The translations under genes were made by a program, and so were the position numbers. Of a DNA stretch of 64,000 bases, positions 1 through 10,950 are shown piece by piece. The stretch is taken from the NCBI GenBank assembly GCA_003952965.2, contig CM025855.1, forward strand, positions 36,889,546-36,953,545, read 5' to 3'. Below the pieces are notes generated by a model that searched no databases, had not been told where the DNA came from, and worked only from the letters and a program-made list of their open reading frames with translations. The stretch's first letter is position 1. Every line of letters begins with the position of its first letter. The DNA is from Morella rubra. Taxonomy: Eukaryota; Streptophyta; Magnoliopsida; Fagales; Myricaceae.

Positions 1-970
1 CTTAAGTTTCGAGTGCTACGTAACAGTTACAAGCATTTTCCTGAGCTCACATTTCAACTCGTACATGAAATCTCACAACCAATGAGATTTCTTCTATCCT
101 CAAGATAGGCCCAAGTGTATCCCACACTTCAATGTTTTTCAAGGTTGAATGACAAAAGTAATAAAAAATAGCTCTAAAAGCTTGATGAGTAAATACAAGA
201 TATAATAAAGAGCTAGAAGACAAAGATAAGAGATTGAATGCTATAATAATGACAATGGCAGCAGTAGCTTTCATGGGATTGGTGGAAGTTTCTTCTTTTG
301 CTCTTTTCCTCTCTTTTAAAGGGTACGTCAAGATTGACGATGCAAGAATGCCTTTTCTCTCTCCATAAGGTTGTATTTAAAGCCTTCAGTCTTGGGTAGT
401 CCTTAAGGGCCTTTTTCGAATGTTGGAGAGATGCCCTAAGTGCCACAACGTCTTGAAATCCCCTCTGATGTCATCTTAAAAGAATAAGGATGCCGCAACA
501 TGTGTTGACACATATGCTCCAACGTGTCGACACCTTCTTCAATCCTATAAACAACTTTCAGGTGTCTGTGACATGTATTGAAACTTCCTTCACCATGTGT
601 TGACACTATCTTCTCATATGTCGACACTCTACTTTACATGTTTCGACATCATCAAAGTGGATTGTTTGGCAGTAGTGCAATCTGTTGACACCATCTTGGC
701 TGGAGGGATTTTTAGTGCTTTAAGAATGTGCAATCCTTTCCATCTCAGGTCAAAAACTCTTACAATGAAAAATATCAATTTAAGTACAAGCCATGGTGTT
801 TAACATAATTCGAGGGCTCAATGTCATTAAGAGATAATAAATAGAATTGAATAACCTTGTTTGAATTGTAGATCAACAACCATGTATTCTAAAAATACTT
901 CCACACTATTTTATCATTTGTTATCAACAAAATCGAATTAAATTGTTCAAGGAGCAACCTTGGGCTAACA
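1..970 (-). mobile_element. Sirevirus-like copia LTR, runs off the window edge
   Basis: Read on the minus strand this begins TGTTAGCCCAAGG at 970, directly after a purine-rich PPT, as an LTR should. The same opening and the same downstream text (around 1-130) recur in the palindrome LTRs at 8,181-9,872 and 24,378-26,056, so it belongs to the same LTR family but is clearly diverged. Its end lies beyond position 1. It carries several copies of a GTCGACAC-type motif between about 500 and 690. It is a fossil: the 3-prime LTR of the minus-strand element whose envelope-like and pol parts lie at 1,550-5,310. Age cannot be dated because its partner LTR is not visible. Confidence 0.75.
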
Positions 971-1549
971 ATCTCCCACTTTTTGATGATGACAAACCCT
1001 TTTTAAAGATCTGTGCGAAGAAAACAAAAAGCTCTCCTGAGAGCAACCAGGAGTTTTTCAAAACACTTTGATGCAAAGAGCTTTGGATTTTTAGAAGTTT
1101 TGCAAGAGTTTCCTTTGTAATATGAGGTATCCAAAAAATTAAACATGAAGGAAAAGACTTCTATATCATTCTCCAAACTCTGCAATGTAATCTCAATCAC
1201 ACACTTCAATATTCAGGAGTTTAGAGTTAGGAATACCACCTTGTTGTCAATGTCAAAGCATTGCAAATTGGAGTTGACAGAATATCAAATAATAAGCAAT
1301 TTTTGATTAGAAATAAGCATAAGGATAGGAAATTAAAAACACATGGATAAGATTACCAAAATCACATAGTATTTAAATATATCCAACAAGTCTAATCAAG
1401 TACATGTGTCAAAAAAGTCATACTGCAAAGAGAAAAAAAATACAAACTATGGAATGTTTCTTTTCATGGCATGAGAATACGACAAAATTTCTCATTCCAC
1501 TTTCTCCCCCTTTGGCATTATAAAAAAGAGAGGGATGGTAGGTAAGGGA
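971..1549 (-). promoter_or_regulatory. Polypurine tract and second PPT of Sirevirus element, 3-prime noncoding region
   Basis: On the minus strand AAAAAGTGGGAGAT abuts the LTR start at 970, a canonical PPT position. A second PPT-like tract, minus-strand GCCAAAGGGGGAGAAA, lies at about 1,501-1,516. Multiple PPTs upstream of the 3-prime LTR are a known trait of the Sirevirus lineage of copia elements. The rest of the interval shows no coding signal. Confidence 0.65.
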
Positions 1550-3149
1550 AGGAAAAGGTCATTTGTGAGGACAAGGGCCAGGGTCAATGCAATACTGGCT
1601 ACGGATCTCCGTCCAAGAAGTGCTGAACCAATGAACCCAATTGACCATGCTGGGAGGCAGATATCTGTCCTTGTCGATGAAGATGTCACAAGTCTGACTG
1701 ATATCCTCCACTGTCCTATAAATAGTAGTACCCAAACCATCTGAAGCCTTGGTCAATTCATCCATCTTCTCTCTGAAGGTTTCCCTCCACTTCCACATCA
1801 TCTCTCTACAACTCGTCATGTTGTTGTTATAGTTGAGACGACTGGAATGTACCTCACACTGAAGTATCTCAAAATCTATGGTGTGTGAAGTCAAAAGGGC
1901 TTTTTGATCTCCTCAAAACCTGTCTTCAAATCCTCAATCAAATAGGTCATCTAATCCCTCAAATCATTGATCAAGGCTTCCATAAGGGCAACCTTAGTCT
2001 CATATGAACCGAAAGGAACTGAATGTTAAATGGATGCACACCGTGCAGCAGGAGTGTGTAGAGAATGAGGAGTTTTTGCAATAGGAATTCCACCATCTAA
2101 GTTAGCCTTTGCCATACCTTCCTCTTCCTCTAGTTCCTCTTCAACTTCCTAATCTTTTGGAATATTTTGAGAAGGATTACCACTTCTTTCTTGACCCGCT
2201 TGCCTTCCTTAGTCTATATGAAGCCCATAAGCCTCAATGTCTTCTTATTGTATTCCTTCGAGGCTTTTGGTTTCCCCCTGTCTTCCCCATTAGTATCAAT
2301 ATCATACAACTAGAAGATCTATGAAAATAGAATCCCATAAGGCACTCCTAGACATCTTTTCTCTAAAGCAGCCTTCATGTGATTCAGTAGGTGGTGGCCA
2401 AGATTCATTTGGCGACGAGTAATCAAGCAGTACATCACAAATAAATTCAGGAAAGTAATATACACAAATTTTCCCATCCTAGGGAGTATAATGTTACAAA
2501 CCATATAGTGCAACAGTTGCCTATGAATTTTCAGATCACTGGCCTCAGGCTTCACAATCTCATCCAAACTAGGGTCGTCTAAAAAAACCCGTAGAATCTC
2601 AACGGGCTCTACATCAGATACTTCAAAGAACTTCACCCCAGAATTAGGGGATAGGGCCATAGCATTAATAGCAGTTACATATAGGTCCAAATCTTTGCCC
2701 TTTACATGACTCGAGGCATCCTTAGAGAAGGTAAAGACAAAGTTGGCAAAGGACTGCTTTACCAAATAAGGAAATGAATCACACTTCAACCCACCAAAGT
2801 ATGACCACCCTTGGTAGTCAAATATATTCTGAAAATCAAAACCATTCTCCGTAAACCAATGCAATAGTACCCAACATCTAGAGATTACCTTATGGTTGCA
2901 AAAATCCCATTTGAACTGCTGTTGATGAATCCCAATGAGAAAACAGCGAATCCCTTGGGATGTTGAGGGTTCCTCATCCATTTGGACTCTCTTCCTTGAT
3001 TCGGAAAAGGGAGGAGAATCGATGAGGGAGAGAGAGGATTTCGGCAGAGGGAGGTGCGGCGTGGAGAGGAAATGGTCTGGGAGGCTAGGGAATAGTGAGA
3101 GAAATGTTTCTAGGGCTAATAAGGGTTTGTAAATTAAGTGTCGACTCAT
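1550..3149 (-). mobile_element. Envelope-like ORF (third ORF) of Sirevirus element, broken
   Basis: The conceptual protein from 3,149 to 2,319 has the plant envelope-like / putative transposon protein fold seen downstream of pol in Sireviruses: an aromatic GFDFQNIFDYQGW-type stretch, then an IHRQLLHYM-NIILPR block and an LFVMYCLITR-MNLGHHLLNHM block. The reading continues to about 1,550 with a charged, probably coiled-coil tail, matching a related ORF at 26,869-28,101. It sits between pol (3,545-5,310) and the PPT/LTR (971/970), the expected order. The reading is interrupted several times downstream, so this is a fossil. Confidence 0.65.
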
Positions 3150-3204
3150 AAGCCATGAAAGAATTTAATTTGAGCAAGTGAAATGTTGCTTAAAAAGCTA
3201 TCCA

Positions 3205-3420
3205 GTCGAAACATGTGTCGACACATTGCATATGCACAGGACTATGTGTCGACACATAGTAAAACATGTGTCAGCACTTGCTAAACAAACTTCTTCATGG
3301 AACGACCAATGTGTCGACACATAGTTGAATAGTGTCGACACACACATATTCCATAGCAAACAGTGAATCAAGTCAAGAAGTGTCGACACTTGTGAACACA
3401 AGTGTGGACACATGACATGC
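3205..3420. repeat. Cluster of TGTCGACA palindromes
   Basis: About seven exact or near copies of the perfect palindrome TGTCGACA, most extended to GTGTCGACAC, lie 20-50 bp apart, for example at 3,216, 3,246, 3,311, 3,333 and 3,380. They fall between the pol fragment and the envelope-like ORF of the minus-strand Sirevirus. The same motif occurs in the LTR at about 500-690 and singly in the LTRs at about 8,456 and 25,775. Repeated palindromes are a known feature of Sirevirus noncoding regions; their function is not established. Confidence 0.75.
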
Positions 3421-3544
3421 AAATGTGCAATACAAGATGTTTTCATGAAAAAAAGTATGATGCAACCAAAACATGCATGAACAATAAATTATAACATCAT
3501 GAATGCTTCAAATAATACACGAATGATATAGTGGGCAATTCGTA

Positions 3545-5310
3545 TGGATAAAAATCATTTGGAGGGGAAATGCATATCAATCTGTTGACAAATGAAGCAA
3601 AACTGATCCTCATTGAGAGGTTTCCTGAATATATCAGCAAGTTGCAGATCTATGCTTACAAACTCAAGTACAATGTCATTCTTTTAAGCATTATCACAAA
3701 TAAAATGATACTTAATCTCAATATGTTTAGTCCTAGAGTGTTGAATGGAGTTTTTAGAAAAATTTATGGCACTTGTGTTGTCACACTTTATTGGGATAAG
3801 AGAACAATAAAGATTGAAATCTTCCAATTATTGTTTCATTCACAATATTTGTGCACAACAGTTGCCAATGGCAATATACTCGGCTTTTGTGGTTGATAAA
3901 GCCACAGAATTTTGTTTCTTACAAAACCATGACAATAGAGATGGACCAAGATATTGACATGCACCACTAGTGATTTTTCTATCAATTTTGCAACTGGCAT
4001 AATCAGTATCCCATTATCCTTGCAAATTAAATTCAACACTCTTTGGATAAAACAGACCAAGATTTTGTATTCCAACAAGATAACAAAATATTCTCTTAAC
4101 TGCAAGGTGATGGGACTTCTCAGGGCAAGACTGAAATTTGGCACACATGCACACACTGAACATAATGAGTTGTCCATTCCAAAATGTTTGAGTAGATCTC
4201 TTGTGTATTTACCTTAGTTTATGATCCCTCATTGCTTTGTTTGATTTGAAGTCCGAGAAAGTAATTCAACTCTCCCATGAGGCTCATCTCGAATTTACCT
4301 TTTATGACTTTGAAAACTCTTCACGAAGATATTCATTAGCAGAACCAAAAATGATATCATCAACATATATTTGAACGATTAACAATTCATTATCCTTTTC
4401 CTTAGTAAAGAGAGTGGTATTGATCATACCTCGTGATGAAAATCCATTTCCAATAAGGAAGGAACTTAATCATTCATACCATGCTCACGAATCTTGTTTC
4501 AAGCCAAAAGGTGCTTTGTGAGCTTGAACAAATGGTGTGGTAGTTTCTCATCTTAAAATCTAGGAGGTTTTTCTACATTTACTTCCTCAGAAAGAAAACA
4601 ATTAAGAAATGCACATTTGACATCCATTTGAAGTAATTTAAAATCTTTAAAACATGCAAAGGCGAGCAACATGCGAATAGATTCTAATCTAGCAACATGT
4701 GTAAAGGTTTCATCAAAATTAATGCCCTCTTCCTGATTATAACCTTGGGCTACTAACTTTACTTTGTTCCTTACCACAACCCCAGATTCATCCATTTTGT
4801 TTTGAAAAACCTATCTTTTACCAATAATTGGATGATCCTTGGGTCTAGGAATTAGATGCCACACTTGAATTTTCTCAAGCTGTTTTAGCTCATCCTTCGT
4901 AGCATGGATTCAACTTTCATCATCTTTAGCCCTAGAAATAGTCATAGGCTCAATTTGAGAAAGTAAGGCAAAATTTATAGCTGGTATAAAGAAAAGTGAC
5001 TTCTGACACCTTTTCCACGTTACCCATGACTTGATCAATAGGATGACTCTTGATGAACTTCCAAGCATTTGGTAGATCATTGTTGCGTTGAGGTGTTTCT
5101 ACTTCAGAAACTTCACTTGTCGTTGGTTTCTCAATTTCATTTTCAAGATCTACAATATCATTGTCATCTCTTCTAATAGAAGTGCTAGATTCATCAAATA
5201 TAACACGAATGGATTCTTCAACAACCAAGGTTCTCTTATTAAACACACAATAAGCTTTGCTGAAAATAGAATAACCAAGATATATACCTTCATCATGGAA
5301 GTCCAAGGAT
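3545..5310 (-). mobile_element. Sirevirus-type copia pol fragment (end of integrase, RT, RNase H), broken
   Basis: Minus-strand reading shows, in order: the end of the integrase region (GIYLGYS...KAYCVFNKRT, about 5,300-5,190), the start of reverse transcriptase (VVRNKVKLVAQGYNQEEGI, about 4,775-4,715, and MDVKCAFLN), a YVDDIIFGS-type active-site stretch near 4,340-4,370, and the RNase H end ADIFRKPLNEDQF near 3,600. The wording is that of Sirevirus/SIRE pol. There are many interruptions (of the order of ten), so this is an old, dead copy. Its upstream half is missing: an LTR of another family adjoins at about 5,312. Confidence 0.8.
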
Positions 5311-5311
5311 T

Positions 5312-6028
5312 AAGGCAACTCAAGAGGGTGCTGAATTGGGTTTCCAAACTTTTCACTTTTAACCCCAAAAATCGTGTTTGCAAAGTAAATGATAATGTAG
5401 CACAAGTATTTAAACAAGTATTGGTGCAATAAGTAAATAAGTGCTAAATGTAAAGAGTAGAGTTAGAGAAGCAAACACGAGATTTTTAGGTGGTTCGGCA
5501 AACCCGCCTACATCCACCCCTCAAGCTCCTTTACCGAGTCTTGAGGTTTTCCCACTATCTTCCAAATAGCGTACATTCTAGCTTCGGGGTGCTAGAGAAC
5601 CGTACAAGTGCTTTTCCGGGCTCAACACTCACAACCTAAGTGATTTTTGGGCTCACCACTCACAATCCAACCAAGCTTGAGATATACACTCTCTAAGCTT
5701 CTTCTTTAGTAAACAACCTCACTAAAGGAATCACCTCTTTTGGATAGGAAAATACAAGAAACAAACTCTCTTAAAGAGTGGAAATGAAAATAGAAAGCTT
5801 TATCTCTTTTGATTCACAAATGACAAGGATAAGATTTATGTGAATGATATGAAAAATATGGAATAAAAAGGTTTAAGATATTTCTCAAGCTATGTAAAAT
5901 GATATGTGGTCGTTCTCTCTCATCTAGAGACAATAGGAAGGTCTTTATATAGGTCACATGAGAAAATAGCCGTTTCTAGCCGTTAGGGGGTCGATCTGAC
6001 AATTTTACTGTTGTACCAGTCGACAGCT
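5312..6028 (-). mobile_element. LTR copy, family 2 (3-prime portion), next to an N gap
   Basis: This is colinear with 6,144-6,840: both contain GGTGGTTCGGCAAACCCGCC, the tract around CTAGCTTCGGG and the AAGGTTTAAGATATTTCTC stretch. On the minus strand it is the later part of an LTR, ending in CCAATTCAGCACCCTCTTG just before pol of the older element. The earlier part falls in the gap. The LTR therefore lies inside or against older Sirevirus pol, a nested arrangement. Two LTR copies in the same orientation flank the gap. Confidence 0.7.
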
Positions 6029-6143
6029 NNNNNNNNNNNNNNNNNNNNNNNNNNNNNNNNNNNNNNNNNNNNNNNNNNNNNNNNNNNNNNNNNNNNNNNN
6101 NNNNNNNNNNNNNNNNNNNNNNNNNNNNNNNNNNNNNNNNNNN
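6029..6143. other. Assembly gap (115 N)
   Basis: A run of Ns. Because the same LTR sequence lies on both sides in the same orientation, the gap may hide the interior of an element or may be a collapsed repeat; its true size cannot be taken from the N count. Confidence 0.99.
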
Positions 6144-7318
6144 TTTCGCTTTTAACCCCCAAAACCGTGTTTGCAAAGTAAAGTCTAATTTAGCACAAGT
6201 ATATAGATGTGATAATAGAATAAGTGCTAAATGTAAAGAGTAGGGATAGAGAAGCAAACACGTGATTTTTAGGTGGTTCGGCAAACCCGCCTACATCCAC
6301 CCCTCAAGCTCCTTTACCGAGCCTTGAGGTTTTCCCACTATCTTCAAATAGTGTACACTCTAGCTTCGGGTGCTAGAGAACCGTACAAGTGTTTTCCCGG
6401 GCTTAACACTCAAACCCACAAGTGATTTTTCGGGCTCACCACTCACAACCCAACCAAGCTTGAGATATACCCTCTCTAAGCTTCTTCTTTAGTGAACAAC
6501 CTCACTAAAGGAATCACCTCTTTTGGATAGGAAGATACAAGAATAAACTCTCTCAAAGAGTGGATATGAAATGAAAATCTCTATCTCTTTTGATTCACAC
6601 AATGACAAGGATAAGAAAGTGTAATTTGTGTGAATGATATGAGAAATATAGAATAAGAAGGTTTAAGATATTTCTCAAGCTATGTAAAATGATATGTGGT
6701 CGAGCTCTCTTGTTTAGAGACAATAGGAAGTCTTTATATAGGCCACATGAGAAAACTAGCCGTTTATAGCTTTATGAATTTTACCGTTGTACCGGTCGTT
6801 TCAAGTACCGGTCGACCACTTCAAGTTACGTTACCAACGGTCATATTGTCAGAAGTTCAATGGATCTATTTCAAAATATACCAGCCGACCGAAGCCGGTC
6901 GACCTCTTCAACTTAAGCACATGATCCGGTTCATTTAAAACCACGATTTTGACCATTTTAAAACACCCAATTTTAAAGACTACTTCCCATAAGTATATAA
7001 AAGGTTTGAGAGTTGATTGGGGTGTTTTGAAAACCATTTAAAAAATATTTTATCTTTCAACAAGAGGTAAAATGGTTTATGCACGTTTTGAAAGATATGC
7101 AAGTGTGATTCAAATCCTTGTCAAAAGTGAAACTAAGAGTTACAAGTTATACCTAAGGTCTTGAATCTTCACTTTTGAGTCTTGCTTCTTCTTCTTGATC
7201 TTCATCTTCTTGTCTTTGGCTCTTTGATAAAAATGTCTTTGTCTTTGAAGATGTCATTTTGTAAACTTAATCCATTTATTGAAATCATCAAAATATCGAT
7301 TGTGAACAAAAGCCAACA
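6144..7318 (-). mobile_element. Near-complete Sirevirus-like LTR, family 2
   Basis: On the minus strand it begins TGTTGGCTTTTGTTCACAATC less its last base (at 7,318), preceded by a PPT (AAAAAGGGAGAA), and runs for about 1.17 kb to the gap. It contains iterated GTCGACC / CCGGTCG motifs between about 6,780 and 6,905, a likely promoter region near 6,740 (TATATAAAGAC on the minus strand), and the GGTTCGGCAAACCC block. The first part is repeated at 10,262-10,950 and 23,301-23,988. Because a PPT precedes it, it is a 3-prime LTR of the element whose tail is 7,319-8,180. Confidence 0.75.
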
Positions 7319-8180
7319 TTCTCTCCCTTTTTGATAATGACAATAAATTGATAGTTTTGGGATGACTCCCCCTATCTTTTGCAATTGGACAATCATTTGA
7401 AACTTGAGACAAAGCATTAGTAGCCAATATTTATAATCCAATTCAAAAGGAGAATATATAGTCATTAAAACTATCAACACATTTCTCCCCCTTTGTCACA
7501 TCAAAAAGACAAAGAATATAAACTTAGATGGATGCATCACGTAAAATTTGATAAAAATAAGATATGTGCATGCATTATCCATAAAGCTTTTCAAATATGC
7601 ATTCTACCAATATCCATCACATGATCAAAGGGAATACAAGCATATCGAAATGAATAAATCTCCCCCTTTGTCAATCAAAAATGAATGCATGGATGTAATT
7701 CAAAAAATAAATTTTTTTTTTTTTATCCAAAAGAACAACTTAGAGTTTAAAATGACAATCTCATTGAAATGGTATAGAGGATGACTAATGGGACTCAAGA
7801 GTCCATCACTATTACGATAGTAGCCCACCGAGTGAGTTTGTACCAACCTCTTAGCTACCAATGACAATTTAAAGGTCATTTTCAACCAAAAAATTTAAGC
7901 TCACAAAATCTCATAAAAGTTCATGATTTTGTAAAAATGTTAGCTCATAGATGTTCCATTTTGATAAATGCAAGAAATATGTCAAAGATAAATTGCATTT
8001 AGATTAACACATAAGAAATCATCATCCAACAATTTAGAACATATTTTCAATCAAGGATTTAGAAGTTACCAAAGGTTTTCCCCTTAGTATTTGTCCTTAA
8101 ATGTCACAAGCCTTCTTGATAGGCAAGTTTCATCTAAGCACTCTTTATTTCTCCATCCTTCTTGAGTCCTATAAAAGAAT
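7319..8180 (-). mobile_element. 3-prime noncoding tail of Sirevirus family 2 with several PPTs
   Basis: No coding signal. On the minus strand there are several PPT-like tracts: next to the LTR (7,319-7,331), at about 7,364-7,373, at 7,483-7,496 (GACAAAGGGGGAGAAA) and at 7,659-7,670. This multiplicity is a Sirevirus trait. The tail stops abruptly at 8,180 where an LTR on the opposite strand begins; the rest of this element is absent. Confidence 0.6.
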
Positions 8181-9872
8181 TGTTAGCCCAAGGTTGTTTT
8201 GCAAACAATCTATAATTGATTTTGATGATAACAAAAATTCTAAGTTTTGAAGACTTTTAGATTTTACCTTGTCAATCCACTATTTTCTAAAAATTTTCAA
8301 AAGATTGAGGTTATCTCACAAAAATATTTCTAAGTGCACTTGAACACCATTACACAAGTTGATAAAATTAATTTTTCATATTGTAGATGTTTAAAGATGA
8401 ATTGGAGTGAAAACGACACTTTCAAAGTTGCTGAAAAACCTCTCCAGCACTTAGTGTCGACACATTGCACGTGACACATTGCACTGTCTCCCAAGAGAAC
8501 CGACTTCATATTAAATCTTGTCAATTCTTGTCAACACATTGCACTAAGACACCTCGGAGATAGTAATGGGGACTTCGGGATATTGTATCAGTATCTCGGA
8601 ATGTTTGTAGAAAGGTCGGGATGTTGTGGAAACGTTGGGAAAATGTATGGACCTCGGGATGTTTGAATGAGCACTTCGGAAATTATAATGGAAAAGCTTG
8701 GAACTCCTCGGAAATGAAAGCAGAAAAGCAGACATCTCGGGAGCACCTCGAGATGGTCAGAATTAGAGATGGTCCTCAAAATCATAAGGGAAAAGCTCGG
8801 AGCACATAAGGAACACCTCAGGGACACCTCGGAGCTCAGAAATGGTAATAGGAAAGCACACCTCGGAGCACCTCAGAATAGTCGGTAATACAAATGGAGC
8901 TCGGGAAGTAACCGGGATAGATACCTCAGTTTGTAAAGAGGACAGGTGACAAACCGAGATAGATACCTCGGTCAGTAAAGGGGACCTCGGCTTAATGATG
9001 AGATGTACACATTGCAGTCTACCTAGGCTAGTAAAGGGGGACCTCGGGATAATGAAGAGACGTCGACATTGCACTTCCGAGAGCTCTTCCAGATCAACTC
9101 ATGCTGATTATGCACTGACACATACCACGATTTTTTGCTGAAATCCTGGAATGTTGATAGCTCCCCTCCAACGACTCTTTTAAAATCCCAGATGACCGTT
9201 GAAGTCAAAAGTGGTATAAATAGAAGAAGAAGAAAACAAGAAAACAACTCTCCATTGATTCAAATTTGCAATTACTCTACGACCTAACTTCTAGAGAGAG
9301 AAAGTGCCTTGAAGAAGAGAGAAGACTACTCATACTGAGAAAGCTTGTTATTCCCCTGCTAAACTTCAGCTTTCTATGTACTCTTGTCCTCGTGTGCACC
9401 TTTGTACTTTCCACTTGCTTCATACGGCTTTAAGAGCCAAATCGTTGACATTCCATTTTGTACCCATTTTTGTAAACACTTGAGTGTTGGGTAAACACTT
9501 GTCCTACTTGTGAGGTAGAAGAAATCCCTTGGGTTTTGGATTTGTGAGAGAGTTGAAAGCGTGAGCTCGCAAAAACGCTTTGTAAAGGTTCTTAGCACCC
9601 CGGAAGCTAAGGTGTATTTACTATTTGAATAATAGTAAAAGGAAGCCCAAGGAAGTAAATAGCCTTGGGGGTGGACGTAGGCAAGTGTTGGCCGAACCAT
9701 CTAAAATTACGGTGTCATCTCTCTAACTCTATCTCTTATTTTTTTCACGCTCATATCACTGCCCTTTGTGTTCTATGCTTTACTATTATACTACTTAAAT
9801 TATTTTCAAAAAGAATTGAAAATTTATTAAAATTCAATTCCCCCCCTCTTTGGTTGTTATTTAAACTTTCAA
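8181..9872 (+). mobile_element. Sirevirus-like copia LTR, family 1, left arm
   Basis: Begins TGTTAGCCCAAGGTTG at 8,181 and ends just before a primer-binding site at 9,874. At about 1.69 kb it is long, as in Sireviruses. It contains an array of CTCGG motifs (about 8,560-9,060), a GTGTCGACACATTGCA copy near 8,455, a likely promoter near 9,213 (GTATAAATAG) and a GGTGGACGTAGGC block near 9,668. With the PBS and gag that follow it is in 5-prime LTR position. No sequence upstream of 8,181 belongs to the same element. Confidence 0.8.
8560..9065 (+). repeat. Degenerate CTCGG array inside LTR
   Basis: CTCGG, mostly within ACCTCGGGA, TCTCGGA or ACCTCGGAG, recurs well over a dozen times in about 500 bp with irregular 15-50 bp spacing. 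It appears mirrored as CCGAG on the plus strand at about 25,190-25,690. It lies in the first half of the LTR upstream of the presumed promoter, the position of a U3 enhancer. Confidence 0.7.
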
Positions 9873-9873
9873 T

Positions 9874-9885
9874 TGGCATCGGAGC
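9874..9885 (+). promoter_or_regulatory. Primer-binding site, initiator-Met tRNA type
   Basis: TGGCATCGGAGC follows the LTR end and precedes gag. The usual plant copia PBS complementary to initiator tRNA-Met is TGGTATCAGAGC, so this copy differs at two positions. Its mirror lies at 24,365-24,376. Confidence 0.75.
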
Positions 9886-9905
9886 TGAGGTTTAATATTT
9901 TTCTA

Positions 9906-10261
9906 TGACAACCTTGTTAGTTCTTCCTTGGGTGAAGGTCAATCCACTAACATACCTCCTTTGTTCAATGGAACATGCTACAACTATTGGAAAGCTAGGA
10001 TGAGGATTTATATCCAAGCCGTGGACTATGAACTGTGGAGAGTTATCTCAAATGGTCCTAAATTTTCTAGAGACAAGGAAGGTAAGTTAAAAGGTGACAA
10101 AGAGTGGGATGAAGATGATCTTAAGATCATGTCTTTAAATTCTAAAGCTATGAATGTGTTGTATTGTGCTCTTGACTCAAATGAATTTAATCGTATTTCT
10201 GTTGTGATACCGCAAAATAAATTTGGGACAAACTTCAAGTGACCCATGAAGGTACGAATCA
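9906..10261 (+). mobile_element. Copia gag fragment (UBN2/DUF4219 type), left arm
   Basis: The conceptual protein contains PPLFNGTCYNYWKARMRIYI, followed by a DYELWRVI and a KAMNVLYCAL stretch, the start of a plant copia gag of the Sirevirus kind. It starts about 20 bp after the PBS. It covers only the first part of gag and stops at 10,261, where an LTR fragment of another family begins. It is a broken fossil with one or two interruptions besides its loss of the rest. Confidence 0.8.
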
Positions 10262-10950
10262 AGGTTTAAGATATTTCTCAAACTTTGTAAAATGATATGT
10301 GGTCGAGCTCTCTTGTTTAGAGACAAAGGAAGTCTTTATATAGGCCATATGAGAAAACTAACCGTTTATAGCCTTTAGAATTTTACCGTTGTACCGGTCA
10401 ACTGCTTCAAGGTTACCTGTTACCCAACGGTCACATTGTCAGTGCTTCAACGAATCTATTTCAAATATGTACTGGTTGACCGCTACATCAAGCGGTCGAA
10501 GTCCGGTCAACCGCTTCACCAGCCGGTCGACCTCTTCATTTAAGCACATGATCCGTTTCATTTAAAACCACGATTTTGACCATTTTGAAACACCCAATTT
10601 TAAGGACTAACTTCCCAAAAGTATATAAAGGTTTGGGAGTTGATTGGGGCGTTTTGAAACCATTTAAAAAATATTTTATCTTTCAAACAAGAGGTAAAAT
10701 GGTTTATGCATGTTTTGAAAGATATGCAAGTGTTCGATTCAAATCCTTGTCAAAAGTGAAACTAAGAGTTACAAGATTATACCCTAAGGTCTTGAATCTT
10801 CACTTTTGAGCTCCTTGCTTCTTCTTGATCTTCAATTTTCTTATCTTTGGCTCTTTGATAAAAATGTCTTTGTCTTTGAAGATGTCCATTTTATAAACTT
10901 AATCCATTTATTGAAATAATCAAAATATTGATTGTGAACAAAAGCCAACA
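10262..10950 (-). mobile_element. LTR fragment, family 2, left arm
   Basis: On the minus strand it starts TGTTGGCTTTTGTTCACAAT at 10,950 and is colinear with 7,318 down to about 6,660 (AAGGTTTAAGATATTTCTC). It carries the same GGTCGACC / GGTCAACC motifs. It lies between a gag fragment of family 1 and pol of a different copia element, whose reading starts directly at 10,951; both neighbours are cut by it. Only the first part of the LTR is present. Confidence 0.75.

Noticed and set aside
3205-3420. CRISPR-like array
   Set aside because: The repeated unit is only 8-12 bp with variable spacing, in a plant retroelement; it is a palindromic motif cluster.
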